Source: Kribbella jejuensis
Lineage (GTDB): Bacteria > Actinomycetota > Actinomycetes > Propionibacteriales > Kribbellaceae
Direction: 5' to 3'
Assembly (NCBI RefSeq): GCF_006715085.1
Contig: NZ_VFMM01000001.1
Coordinates: 1,116,001-1,180,000, forward strand
Length of the DNA stretch: 64,000 nucleotides
The position numbers and the translations under genes are program-made. Of the stretch, positions 27,467 to 35,780 are shown one piece after another (position 1 is the stretch's first letter; each line of letters begins with the position of its first letter). The notes under the pieces are model-generated. The model saw nothing but the letters and a program-made list of their open reading frames with translations, did not search any database and had not been told where the DNA came from.

Positions 27467-28146
27467 AGCTCGTAGACGGTGAAGATCGTGCAGTAGATCG
27501 GTGGCGACTCCAGACCCGGGTAGTACAGCCGGCCCGCCTCGTCGGTGATCTTGAAGTACGCCGTGGATGCGCCGACCTGTGATGGCGCCTGGAGGGACAT
27601 CGTCACCGTCACCAGGTCGCCCGGCGCCGCGTCGGGGACCGGGGCCCGGTTCGGCGAACGGAGATGGCCCGGGGTTCCGGCGCCGCCCTGACGGGTGAGC
27701 CACCGGTTGCACCACGGCCGCTCGCCGCTGTTGCGGAGTACCCACGTCTTCTCGAACGTCTCGTCCTGGCGTACCTGCGTACCGTCCGGAACGGTTTCCC
27801 CCACGAGCTCGGCCCGGTCGTCGGGGTGATGGTCGATCGGCACCGAACCACCGAGCAGTACCGGCTGGACGTGCCGGCGGAGGTCGCGCTGGGACATGTC
27901 CCGGCCGGCGCGGACGGCGGCGTCGAGTTCCATCAGCTGATTCACCAGCGCCTGGTTCGCGCCGAACGAGTCGTCGTACCACTCGATCAGCTCGCGGCTC
28001 GGCTTGGTGTGACCGCGCTCGACCCGGGACAGATGCCCCTTGTCCCATCCGGACTCCGCAGCCGCCCGGGTCAACGGCATACCGGACGCCTCCCGGAGCT
28101 CACGCATCCGGGAACCGATCACAACGCGAGCCTGTGCTGGCCTCAC
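27463..28146 (-). CDS. XRE-family regulator fused to an NBR1-type Ig-like (FW) domain
   Basis: A protein of 227 residues from the GTG at 28146, with GGAG about eight bases upstream. The N-terminal XRE HTH (about 8-65) reads IGSRMRELREASGMPLTRAA then GWDKGHLSRVERGHTKPS. The C-terminal half (about 115-227) has DGTQVRQDETFEKTWVLRNS and GERPWCNRW, the tryptophan-bearing beta-sandwich known from the human autophagy receptor NBR1 (Pfam N_BRCA1_IG). Actinobacteria carry this fusion, but its role is unclear; binding a peptide or glycan signal is conceivable. It is divergent from a secreted CHAP-like protein. Confidence 0.87.
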   Translation of the reverse strand: MRPAQARVVIGSRMRELREASGMPLTRAAAESGWDKGHLSRVERGHTKPSRELIEWYDDSFGANQALVNQLMELDAAVRAGRDMSQRDLRRHVQPVLLGGSVPIDHHPDDRAELVGETVPDGTQVRQDETFEKTWVLRNSGERPWCNRWLTRQGGAGTPGHLRSPNRAPVPDAAPGDLVTVTMSLQAPSQVGASTAYFKITDEAGRLYYPGLESPPIYCTIFTVYEL

Positions 28147-28254
28147 AGTGCACTCTCCGGTCCGACCGTTGCCCACTGCGACAACACCGTAACGCTCTGA
28201 TTCTCTGTAAAAAAGTGGCACTTCGCCAGTCGCCCAGCGAAAAGGACCACCACC

Positions 28255-28950
28255 ATGCGTACCGCCCTCATGCGCATCACCGCCCGCGTTGCCGTCACCA
28301 CCCTTCTCGCCGGTGCCGCCGCCCTCGGCACCGGCGTACTCCCCGCGAGCGCCGCCACCGGGACCGTCGTCACCGACAGCGGCACCGGCGTCGCGATCCG
28401 GTCCGGGAACGCGACCAGCTTCGCCTCGGTCGGCAACCAGCCGAACGGAACCGTCGAGATCGACTGCCAGGTGTACGGCGAACCCGTCACCGGCAAGTAC
28501 GGCCGCAGCCTGATCTGGGACCACATCCCCGGCAAGGGCTACATCACCGACTCCTACGTCAACACCGGCAGCAGCGGGCTGATTGCGCCGCTCTGCACCA
28601 GCAACCCGCGCGCCGACAAGGCGATCGCCTGGTACTCCTCACGCAACGGCTCGACCGCGTTCCAGGGGTACTGCGAGATGGCCGCAGAGAACTCGTTCGG
28701 AAAGACCGGGGTCTGGGCCTCGGCCACCGCGGACTGGAACGACGCGGTGAACCGCGGCGTCGCCCACCCCGGCGACCTGAACCCACCGAAGGGCGCCCTG
28801 GTGTTCTGGGACCTCGCGGCCCCCTACGGCCATGTCGGCGTGGCCCGCGGTGACGGCTACTTCTGGGCCACCAGCGTCAACGGCGCGATCGGCCTCGCCA
28901 AGCTCCCGTACTACTCCAACTACCGCGGCTGGGCCTGGCCGAACTTCTGA
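28255..28950 (+). CDS. secreted SH3-like plus CHAP/NlpC-like amidase-fold protein
   Basis: A protein of 231 residues. A Sec signal peptide (about 1-33, ending LPASA) is followed by an SH3-like segment (VAIRSGNATSFASVG, VEIDCQVYGEPVTG, YITDSYVNTG). A C-terminal domain follows with a candidate nucleophile Cys140 (FQGYCEMAAENSFG) and His193 (YGHVGVARGDGYFW), the CHAP/NlpC arrangement. It is probably a peptidoglycan-directed amidase or peptidase. The ATG has AAGGA about nine bases upstream. The divergent XRE-NBR1 protein is its likely regulator. Confidence 0.85.
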   Translation: MRTALMRITARVAVTTLLAGAAALGTGVLPASAATGTVVTDSGTGVAIRSGNATSFASVGNQPNGTVEIDCQVYGEPVTGKYGRSLIWDHIPGKGYITDSYVNTGSSGLIAPLCTSNPRADKAIAWYSSRNGSTAFQGYCEMAAENSFGKTGVWASATADWNDAVNRGVAHPGDLNPPKGALVFWDLAAPYGHVGVARGDGYFWATSVNGAIGLAKLPYYSNYRGWAWPNF

Positions 28951-28971
28951 CAGGACCTGAAGCCGGGCAGG

Positions 28972-29017
28972 CGAGCACCTGGACGCGCGTTCCGCCCCTC
29001 ACGCGTCCAGGTGCTCG
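28972..29017. terminator. 16-bp perfect inverted repeat, bidirectional terminator
   Basis: CGAGCACCTGGACGCG (28972-28987) pairs perfectly with CGCGTCCAGGTGCTCG (29002-29017) across a 14-base loop. It lies between convergent genes, and its right arm is part of the coding end of the alpha/beta hydrolase. It can terminate transcription from both sides. Confidence 0.75.
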
Positions 29018-29721
29018 ACCCTGTCCAGCCAGTCGTCGACCAGCGCGCGGTACAGCTCCGATCCGGGGCCGGGAAGGAAGTGGTCCTCCTGGTCGAGTAC
29101 GGCGTACGTCGCGCGCGGGTAGTCGTCGAGGATCGGCCACGCGTCGGCGTACCCGGCGATCGTGTCCTGGCGGCCGGTGACGATCAGGGTCGGGCGGTCG
29201 AAGTGGGTCGACGGGTCTTCGCTCAGCCCGTACGTCGAGGGGTCGCGCTGGATGCGGCCGAGGAACTCGACGTCGGCCAATTCCTCCGCGTCGTCGTAGT
29301 ACTTGTGCTGGCGATCGCGAGCCGGGGACGGCAGCAGGTGCTCGTCCGTCGGGAGCGTGCGGCGGGTGCGGTCGATGACGATGCCTGGTGCTCTGAGCAA
29401 CAGTCCTAGGACTTGGGCCGGGTTCCTTTTGAGGATGCCTCGGGCGTGCAGCGCGCCGGCCGACGTACCTGCGAGGGCGAATGGTTCGGCACCGGCCACT
29501 TCGCTGATCAGCGCAGCAATGGCGGACACCATGCCGTCCTGGTTGGTGATGGTCGGGTCGGCCGGGGACTTGCCGGTGCCGGGTGGGTCCACGTAGATGC
29601 GGCGCCAGCCGGTGCGACGTTCGAAGACGGGTTCGTGGAGGTCGCGGCCTTCGCCGGCGTCGCCGCCCCAGCTGGGGAGGAAGAAGATCGGGCGGCCGGC
29701 GCCGAAGGACTCGTAGTACAC
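28999..29721 (-). CDS. alpha/beta hydrolase
   Basis: A protein of 240 residues with the nucleophile elbow GTSAGA (Ser87), an oxyanion/HG region near FLPSWGGDAGEG, an acid in TLIVTGRQDTIAGY and a late His in LDQEDHFLPG. It is a general serine hydrolase of unknown substrate. No partner gene is evident; the LacI gene downstream on the same strand runs into its promoter region. Confidence 0.88.
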   Translation of the reverse strand: MYYESFGAGRPIFFLPSWGGDAGEGRDLHEPVFERRTGWRRIYVDPPGTGKSPADPTITNQDGMVSAIAALISEVAGAEPFALAGTSAGALHARGILKRNPAQVLGLLLRAPGIVIDRTRRTLPTDEHLLPSPARDRQHKYYDDAEELADVEFLGRIQRDPSTYGLSEDPSTHFDRPTLIVTGRQDTIAGYADAWPILDDYPRATYAVLDQEDHFLPGPGSELYRALVDDWLDRVEHLDA

Positions 29722-29750
29722 GCTGCGACCTTATCCAGCGCGGCCGCTGA

Positions 29751-30797
29751 TCACTGAGCCTTTCTGTTCACAGCAGAAGGCGGGCGTTCGCCCGAGCCAC
29801 GTTCGATCAGCGCGCACGGCAGCACGATCCGCTGCGGCGGGCGGGTGTCCGTGCCGGACGCGCGATCGAGCAGCAACCGGGCCGCGCTGCGGCCGAGCTC
29901 GGCGATGTCGGAGGCAACGACCGTTACCGGCGTCGGCAGCATGTCGGCGAGCCGGAAGTCGTCGAACCCGACCACCGCGGGCTCCTGACCGAGCTCGCCG
30001 AGCGCCCGCAGCACACCCTCGACCAGGAAGTTCGTCGAGGCGAAGATCGCGGTCGGCGGGTCCGGTCGCAGCATCACCTCGCGGGTCGCCTTCTCGGCGG
30101 CCTCCGCGTTGCCCTCCGGCAGCTGGATCACCAGCGACTCGTCGACCTCGACGCCCGCCGCCCGGTGCGCCCGGCGGAACCCGCGTAACCGGCGGCCGAT
30201 CGTGTAGTACGACGGTGCGAGGATGATCGCGATCCGCTCGTGGCCCTGCCGGAGCAGGTGCTCGGCCGCGATCCGGCCGCCGCCCTCGTTGTCGACCATC
30301 ACGATGTCCGCCTCGATCCCGGTCGCCGGGCGGTCGACGAACACCACCGGTACGCCGGCTCCCTGCAGAAACGCGTGATCGCCCTGGTCGGGGACGATCA
30401 TCAGACCGGCCACCTGCCGGCTGACCAGCTCCTTGATCGCGCGCTTCTCGCCCTCCGGGTCCTCGTCGACGCTCCCGAGCACCACGGCGTACCCGGACTG
30501 GCCGGCGATCTCCAGCGACGCCTTCGCGATGCTCGCGTAGAACGGGTTGGTCAGGTCACCGAGGACCAGCGCGAGGCTGGTCGACTTCTTGCCCGGGCGG
30601 AGCGCGCGGGCCACCTCGTTGCGCTGGAAGCCGAGCTCGTCGATCGCCGCGCGGACCCGCTGCGCGGTCTCGTCCCGGACACCGTGGCCACCGTTCACCA
30701 CCCGGGACACCGTGCCGAGGCCGACGCCGGCCCGGCGCGCGACGTCGATCATCGTCGGCCGGGGGTGCTCCGGCTGGTTTGGAAACGTTTCGGACAC
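29751..30797 (-). CDS. LacI family transcriptional regulator of sugar uptake
   Basis: A protein of 348 residues from the GTG at 30797 (VSETFPNQPE), preceded by AAGGAAG nine bases upstream; an in-frame upstream extension lacks such a site. The HTH is TMIDVARRAGVGLGTVSRVV and the effector domain is periplasmic-binding-protein-like (SLALVLGDLTNPFYASIAKA, VVGFDDFRLADML). A GAAACGTTTC palindrome overlaps its own start region and a second site lies in the gap to the divergent ABC importer. It should repress both itself and the importer. Confidence 0.93.
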   Translation of the reverse strand: MSETFPNQPEHPRPTMIDVARRAGVGLGTVSRVVNGGHGVRDETAQRVRAAIDELGFQRNEVARALRPGKKSTSLALVLGDLTNPFYASIAKASLEIAGQSGYAVVLGSVDEDPEGEKRAIKELVSRQVAGLMIVPDQGDHAFLQGAGVPVVFVDRPATGIEADIVMVDNEGGGRIAAEHLLRQGHERIAIILAPSYYTIGRRLRGFRRAHRAAGVEVDESLVIQLPEGNAEAAEKATREVMLRPDPPTAIFASTNFLVEGVLRALGELGQEPAVVGFDDFRLADMLPTPVTVVASDIAELGRSAARLLLDRASGTDTRPPQRIVLPCALIERGSGERPPSAVNRKAQ

Positions 30798-30860
30798 GGG
30801 GTTGACTTCCTTTTCACGACACGGCATCGTCACCCAACAGTAAGAGTTGGAAACGTTACC
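30781..30860. promoter_or_regulatory. two LacI-type operators in the regulator/importer divergent region
   Basis: Site 1, GAAACGTTTC at 30782-30791, is a perfect palindrome lying within the first codons of the lacI-type gene. Site 2, GGAAACGTTACC at 30849-30860, keeps the central AACGTT and GG/CC ends and lies 14 bases before the permease start. Both match the general LacI/GalR operator shape, with the two centres about 68 bases apart, so DNA looping is possible. Confidence 0.7.
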
Positions 30861-30874
30861 GTCCAGGAGGCCGG

Positions 30875-31861
30875 ATGAATTCCGTTCCCGAGCGGAGCGA
30901 GGGAAGCATCAGCGCGAGTTCTCCAGGCGGAGCTGCCACCAGGACGCGGCGTAGCCGTGGTGGTATGAGCCGCAACGCCGGCTCCGATGTGAAGGCGGCG
31001 TACCTGTTCATCGCGCCCGCGGTGATCGGGTTCGGCGTCTTCGTGGGGTATCCGCTGATCCGATCGTTCTACCTCGCGCTGACGAAGTACAACGGGTTGA
31101 CCGACCCGGTCTTCGTTGGCCTCGGCAACTTCCGGAGGCTGTTCACGACCGACCCGGCGTTCTGGCCGGCGTTGCGGGCGACCGGCTATCTGGTGTTGCT
31201 CTATGTCCCGTTGTCGCTGGTCCTCGGGCTGGCGCTGGCGATGTTCTGCAACCAGCGGTTCGCCGGGGTCCGGGTCGTGCGCACGCTCGCATACCTGCCG
31301 GTCGTACTGCCCGCGGTCGCGACGATCACGCTCTGGAAGTTCATGCTCGACCCGCAGGTCGGATTGCTGAACACGATCCTCGACCGGCTCGGCCTGCCGA
31401 CGAGCCTGTGGTTGCAGAGCCCGAAGATGGCGATGCCTTCCGTAGTACTGGTGATGCTATGGGGCGTCGGCGGCACGATGATCATCTTCCTGGCCGCGCT
31501 GCAGTCGGTGCCGACCGAGCTGTACGAGGCGGCCAAGGTGGACGGCGCCGGCCCGTGGTCGATGTTCTTCCGGATCACGATGCCGATGATCAGCCCGATC
31601 ATGCTGCTGCAGGTGATCCTGCAGACCACGGCCGCACTGCAGACCTTCAACCAGCCGAAGATCCTCACCAACGGCGGGCCTGGGTTCAGCACCAACGTGC
31701 TGATGCTCTCGATCTACAACAACGGCTTCCCCACCCTGGGCCGGATCCCGCAGCTGGGATACGCGTCCGCGCAGGTGTGGGTGCTGTTCGTCATCATCAT
31801 TGCCGTCATCGCCCTGACCGCGAAGTTCTCCTCGCTCTGGACCTACAGTGACAACAACTGA
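30875..31861 (+). CDS. sugar ABC transporter permease (MalF/UgpA type)
   Basis: A protein of 328 residues with about six membrane helices after a polar 35-residue N-terminus. The EAA loop is EAAKVDGAGPWSMFFRITMP. The ATG at 30875 follows CCAGGAGG. It is the first gene of a permease-permease-binding-protein unit regulated by the divergent LacI protein. No ATPase is encoded here; a shared MsiK-like ATPase elsewhere is expected. Confidence 0.93.
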   Translation: MNSVPERSEGSISASSPGGAATRTRRSRGGMSRNAGSDVKAAYLFIAPAVIGFGVFVGYPLIRSFYLALTKYNGLTDPVFVGLGNFRRLFTTDPAFWPALRATGYLVLLYVPLSLVLGLALAMFCNQRFAGVRVVRTLAYLPVVLPAVATITLWKFMLDPQVGLLNTILDRLGLPTSLWLQSPKMAMPSVVLVMLWGVGGTMIIFLAALQSVPTELYEAAKVDGAGPWSMFFRITMPMISPIMLLQVILQTTAALQTFNQPKILTNGGPGFSTNVLMLSIYNNGFPTLGRIPQLGYASAQVWVLFVIIIAVIALTAKFSSLWTYSDNN

Positions 31862-32750
31862 AGCCTCCCTGCCCGCTGTGTCCGAGGTGGCCCGCCCGGC
31901 GAAGAAGAGACCACGCGCGATCGGTACGACGGCGTGGTACGTCGTCGCGCTGTTCATCTGCGCGGTGATGGTCGTCCCGCTGCTGTGGATGATCACCATC
32001 GGGCTGAAGGACAAGACCGCGGTCTTCGACATCCCGCCGAGGTTGCTCCCGCACGAGTTCCACTGGAGCAACTTCATCAAGGGCCCGCAGGCGATCCACT
32101 TCCCACGGCTGTTCCTGAACTCGGTCGTTATCACCGCGCTCAGCGTGCTCGGCGGTGTGATGACCGCGATGATGGCCGGGTACGCGCTCGCCCGGTTGCG
32201 TTTCCCCGGCCGCAAGGTGTGGTTCTACCTGTTCGTCGGCAGCATGCTGCTGCCGGGCGTGGTCGGCCTGATCCCGTTGTTCCAGATGTACAAGAGCATC
32301 GGGTGGTACGACACCTGGCTGCCGCTGATCGTGCCGGCGTTCCTCGGCGGGAACCCGTTGTTCATCTTCCTGGCCCGGCAGTACTTTCTCGCGATCCCCT
32401 ATTCCATCGATGAAGCGGCCAAGATCGACGGCGCCGGGCACCTGCGGATCTTCGTCAGCGTGATGCTGCCGTTGACCCGGCCGGCCTGGCTGACGATGGC
32501 GATCCTCGCGTTCCAGGCGTCCTGGAACGACTACCTGAATCCACTGGTCTACCTGTACTCGTCCGGCAAGTGGCCGTTGTCGGTGGGTATGGCGTCGTTC
32601 ATCTCGCCGTTCGCCGGGAAGACGCCGGACTGGAGCTACTACATGGCCACCAACCTGCTGTACATGCTGCCGCCGCTGATCATCTTCTTCGCCGCGCAGC
32701 GCTACTTCATCCAGGGCCTCGGCGCTCTCGGCAGCACGAACCAGAAATGA
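31848..32750 (+). CDS. sugar ABC transporter permease (MalG/UgpE type)
   Basis: A protein of 300 residues with six membrane helices and the EAA loop EAAKIDGAGHLRIFVSVMLP. The GTG start at 31848 overlaps the upstream permease by 14 bases. Together the two permeases form the heterodimeric channel of a carbohydrate importer. Confidence 0.93.
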   Translation: MTTTEASLPAVSEVARPAKKRPRAIGTTAWYVVALFICAVMVVPLLWMITIGLKDKTAVFDIPPRLLPHEFHWSNFIKGPQAIHFPRLFLNSVVITALSVLGGVMTAMMAGYALARLRFPGRKVWFYLFVGSMLLPGVVGLIPLFQMYKSIGWYDTWLPLIVPAFLGGNPLFIFLARQYFLAIPYSIDEAAKIDGAGHLRIFVSVMLPLTRPAWLTMAILAFQASWNDYLNPLVYLYSSGKWPLSVGMASFISPFAGKTPDWSYYMATNLLYMLPPLIIFFAAQRYFIQGLGALGSTNQK

Positions 32751-32758
32751 GGATTGTT

Positions 32759-34060
32759 GTGAAGCGGATTATGGGCGTCACCGCGCTCGCTTGCGCGGGG
32801 TTGCTGACGGCAACGGCCTGCAGCGGCGGGTCCGGATCGGGTGGTTCCGGCAACGGTCCGGTCACCGTGACCGTGATGACGTGGGAGTCGGCCGACACCA
32901 ACGCCGCGATCAAGAAGGCGCTGGCGGACTTCAAGGACGACAACATCAAGGTCGACCTGCTCGAGTCACCGAGTGGTCAGTACGGCGACAAGCTCGCGTC
33001 GCTGACCCAGGCGAAGAAGCTGCCGGACCTGTTCTGGTGCGGTAACGACACCGAGCAGCAGTACACGTCGCAGGGCCTCCTGGTCGACTGGGCCGACAAG
33101 ATCAAGAACGGCGACGGCGACTTCAACGCCGACAAGTTCGTACCGTCCGCGATGGACAACTGGAAGACCGCGGACGGCCAGATGGGTGGTCTGCCGTCGC
33201 TGATGAACACGTACGGCGTCTGGTACAACGCCGACGCGTTCACCGCCGCGGGCCTGCCGCTGCCGAAGGCCGGCTGGACGTGGGACGAGATGTACGCCGA
33301 CGCCGCGAAGCTCGCGAACAAGAACGGCGCGAAGTACGGCCTGGTCGCCGACCAGCTGACCAGCGCCGACGGTCCGTTCACGATGAGCATGTACTCCGTG
33401 TCCGCGGGTGGGGCGCCGTTCACCGACAACGTGAACCACCCGACGAAGGCCGAGGCCGACGACAAGTACACCGAAGGCGTGACGAAGCTCGCCGCCGCGA
33501 TCAAGAACGGGTCGGTCGCGCCGCCCGGGTACGACGCGTCGAACGTGCAGTCGCTGTTCGCGGCCGGCAAGGTGCCGATGACGTTCGGCGGCCAGTGGCT
33601 GGCGGCCGGGTTCCAGACCGACAAGCCGAAGATCAAGTACGGGTTCGCGCCGTTCCCGCAGGTGCAGACGCCGACCACGCTGTACGACTCGGTCGGTATC
33701 TGCACGCCGCAGTACACCAAGGACCAGGACGCGACGTTCAAGGTGCTCGAGTACATCAACACCAAGGTGTGGGACGCCGTACTGCCTGCATCGCCCGTTG
33801 CGCCGCCGGCGTACACGCCCGCGCAGGCGAGCTACTTCGACGCGCTGACGAAGGCGCAGCAGAGCACCGTCGTCGACACGGTCAAGGCTGACCTGGCCGC
33901 GGAGAAGACAGTCGGTGTCCGGTTCACCACCCAGTGGGCCAGCCAGGTCGGCGACCTGACGACCGCCAACTACCAGCCCATCCTGAGCGGCAAGAAGCCG
34001 ATCACCGACCTACCCGCGTACATCGACAAGATCAACGGGCTGATCAAACAAGGGAGCTAA
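32759..34060 (+). CDS. sugar ABC transporter substrate-binding lipoprotein
   Basis: A protein of 433 residues from the GTG at 32759, which has GAGG six bases upstream; an in-frame ATG four codons earlier (32747) overlaps the previous stop and lacks a site. The lipobox is TATAC with Cys at about residue 21. The extracellular type-1 solute-binding fold shows VTVMTWESADTNAAIKKALA, LPDLFWCGNDTEQQYTSQG and GKVPMTFGGQWLAAGFQ. The sugar cannot be inferred since no glycosidase or sugar kinase is adjacent. Its end overlaps egtD by four bases. Confidence 0.92.
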   Translation: MKRIMGVTALACAGLLTATACSGGSGSGGSGNGPVTVTVMTWESADTNAAIKKALADFKDDNIKVDLLESPSGQYGDKLASLTQAKKLPDLFWCGNDTEQQYTSQGLLVDWADKIKNGDGDFNADKFVPSAMDNWKTADGQMGGLPSLMNTYGVWYNADAFTAAGLPLPKAGWTWDEMYADAAKLANKNGAKYGLVADQLTSADGPFTMSMYSVSAGGAPFTDNVNHPTKAEADDKYTEGVTKLAAAIKNGSVAPPGYDASNVQSLFAAGKVPMTFGGQWLAAGFQTDKPKIKYGFAPFPQVQTPTTLYDSVGICTPQYTKDQDATFKVLEYINTKVWDAVLPASPVAPPAYTPAQASYFDALTKAQQSTVVDTVKADLAAEKTVGVRFTTQWASQVGDLTTANYQPILSGKKPITDLPAYIDKINGLIKQGS

Positions 34061-35022
34061 ACGGCCTCCCAGAGTGACAACGCGAAGCGGGCTTTGCCGT
34101 CGGTCCACCATGCGGCCGGGGTGAAGCACGCTTTGTCGAGCTCGGCTTCCACTCCGGCGCGCTGGAACTTCGCGGAGATCTCGGTGCTGATCTCCTCCCC
34201 TTCCTCGAAGCTCACCTCGAGGTGGATCTCCGGGATCAGCACACTCATCGCGCGGGTGGCGCGCAGATGCATCTCGATCCACTCGTTGTCGGCGTCCCAG
34301 ATCGCGACGTGCTCGAACGCGTCGACGTCGAAGTCCGCGCCGAGCTGGCGGTTGATCACCCGCAGCACGTTCTTGTTGAACTCCGCGGTGACACCGGCCG
34401 CGTCGTCGTACGCGGCGACCAGGGTCGCCGGGTCCTTCACCAGGTCGGTGCCGAGCAGCAGCCATTCGCCGGGCTCGAGCACGTCACGGATCGAACGGTA
34501 GAACGTCTCCCGTTCGGCCGGGATCAGGTTGCCGATCGTGCCGCCGAGGAACGCCACCAGTCGCGGCGGGTCGCCCGGGAGCTTGTCGAGGTGCGCCGTG
34601 AAGTCCCCGACGACGCCGTGGACGTCGATCGTCGGGTAGTCGGCGTTGATCGCATCGGCGGCGTCACGCAGCGCGGACTCGGAGACGTCCATAGGTACAA
34701 AACTGGTCAGCGTGCCGTGGTCGCGCAGCCCGTCCAGTAGCAGGCGGGTCTTCTCCGAGGAACCGGAGCCGAGCTCGACCAGCGTGTGCGCGTTGGTCAG
34801 CGCCGCGATCTGACCGGCGCGCGTGTGCAGGATCTCGCGCTCGGCGCGGGTCGGGTAGTACTCCGGGAGGCGGGTGATCTCCTCGAACAGCTCGCTCCCC
34901 CGTGCATCGTAGAACCACTTCGGCGGCAACCACTTCGGTGTCGCCGACAGCCCCGCCCGGACGTCGTCCCGCAGTGCACGGGCCGCGTAGTCCGGGGTCA
35001 GGTGTACGTCGATCAGCGTCAC
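34057..35022 (-). CDS. egtD: L-histidine N-alpha-methyltransferase (ergothioneine synthesis)
   Basis: A protein of 321 residues that trimethylates histidine to hercynine with SAM. Family features: KWFYDARGSELFEEITRLPE near residue 35, YYPTRAEREIL, the SAM-binding VELGSGSSEKTRLLLDGL, and FLGGTIGNL. It is the last gene of egtA-B-C-D on the minus strand, overlapping egtC by four bases. Confidence 0.97.
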   Translation of the reverse strand: MTLIDVHLTPDYAARALRDDVRAGLSATPKWLPPKWFYDARGSELFEEITRLPEYYPTRAEREILHTRAGQIAALTNAHTLVELGSGSSEKTRLLLDGLRDHGTLTSFVPMDVSESALRDAADAINADYPTIDVHGVVGDFTAHLDKLPGDPPRLVAFLGGTIGNLIPAERETFYRSIRDVLEPGEWLLLGTDLVKDPATLVAAYDDAAGVTAEFNKNVLRVINRQLGADFDVDAFEHVAIWDADNEWIEMHLRATRAMSVLIPEIHLEVSFEEGEEISTEISAKFQRAGVEAELDKACFTPAAWWTDGKARFALSLWEAV

Positions 35023-35780
35023 AACTGTCCTTCCATCGGGGTGACCTGCAGGTCCGCGGCGGTAGCCACCAGCAGGGAACGATCAGGTACTGCGGTCCAC
35101 TCGCCGTCCCCGAACGGTTCGGAGGCGACGGTGACGGAGTCCGGCGTACGACGAACATGCAGCGAATGCGTCCACGCGGTCGCGATCAGCTGCTCGCCGT
35201 CGGTCAGCAGGAAGTTCAACCGCGATCCGGGTGCTGCCGTCTCCACCTCGTCGACGACCGCTGCGACCGCGTCCGCCGGCGGCACGCCCTCGCCGAGGCG
35301 ATGGGCGACCAGGGCCCACAGGAAGACCGAGTCGATCGGCGCGTCAAGACCCAGCAGTCCCGCCACCGGCAACTGCTCCGCGAGCTTGAGCGTCGCCTCC
35401 GGCCAGCCCGGAACGCGCCCGTTGTGACTGAACAGCCAGTGTCCCGAGGCGAACGGTGCGACCGCCGACTGACCGTACGGCATCCCGACTGTCCCGTTCC
35501 GCACGGCGGCGACGACGGCACCTGAGCGGATCGAGCCGGCCAGGCCCGGAAGGTTCTCGTCGGTCCAGATCGGCACGTCGCGCCGGTAGCGCACCGGCCC
35601 GCCGGAGATGGCGGCATCCCCTTCCGGATACCAGCCGAGGCCGAAGCCGTCGGCGTTGACCGAGCCGCCGCCGCGCATGTCCGACGGCGCCCAACTCTGC
35701 TCGTACAACGAATGGTCGGGGTCCAGGACCAGCGACGCGAGGGTCACCGGCGGGCCCAGGTAGGCGAGGTGGCGGCACAT
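35019..35780 (-). CDS. egtC: gamma-glutamyl hercynylcysteine S-oxide hydrolase (Ntn amidohydrolase)
   Basis: A protein of 253 residues. The class II glutamine amidotransferase-like Ntn domain begins MCRHLAYLGP with Cys2 as nucleophile after removal of Met, and continues with NADGFGLGWYPEG, then HWLFSHNGRVPGWPEA. It removes the glutamyl group in ergothioneine synthesis. It shares one base with the egtB stop. Confidence 0.96.
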   Translation of the reverse strand: MCRHLAYLGPPVTLASLVLDPDHSLYEQSWAPSDMRGGGSVNADGFGLGWYPEGDAAISGGPVRYRRDVPIWTDENLPGLAGSIRSGAVVAAVRNGTVGMPYGQSAVAPFASGHWLFSHNGRVPGWPEATLKLAEQLPVAGLLGLDAPIDSVFLWALVAHRLGEGVPPADAVAAVVDEVETAAPGSRLNFLLTDGEQLIATAWTHSLHVRRTPDSVTVASEPFGDGEWTAVPDRSLLVATAADLQVTPMEGQL

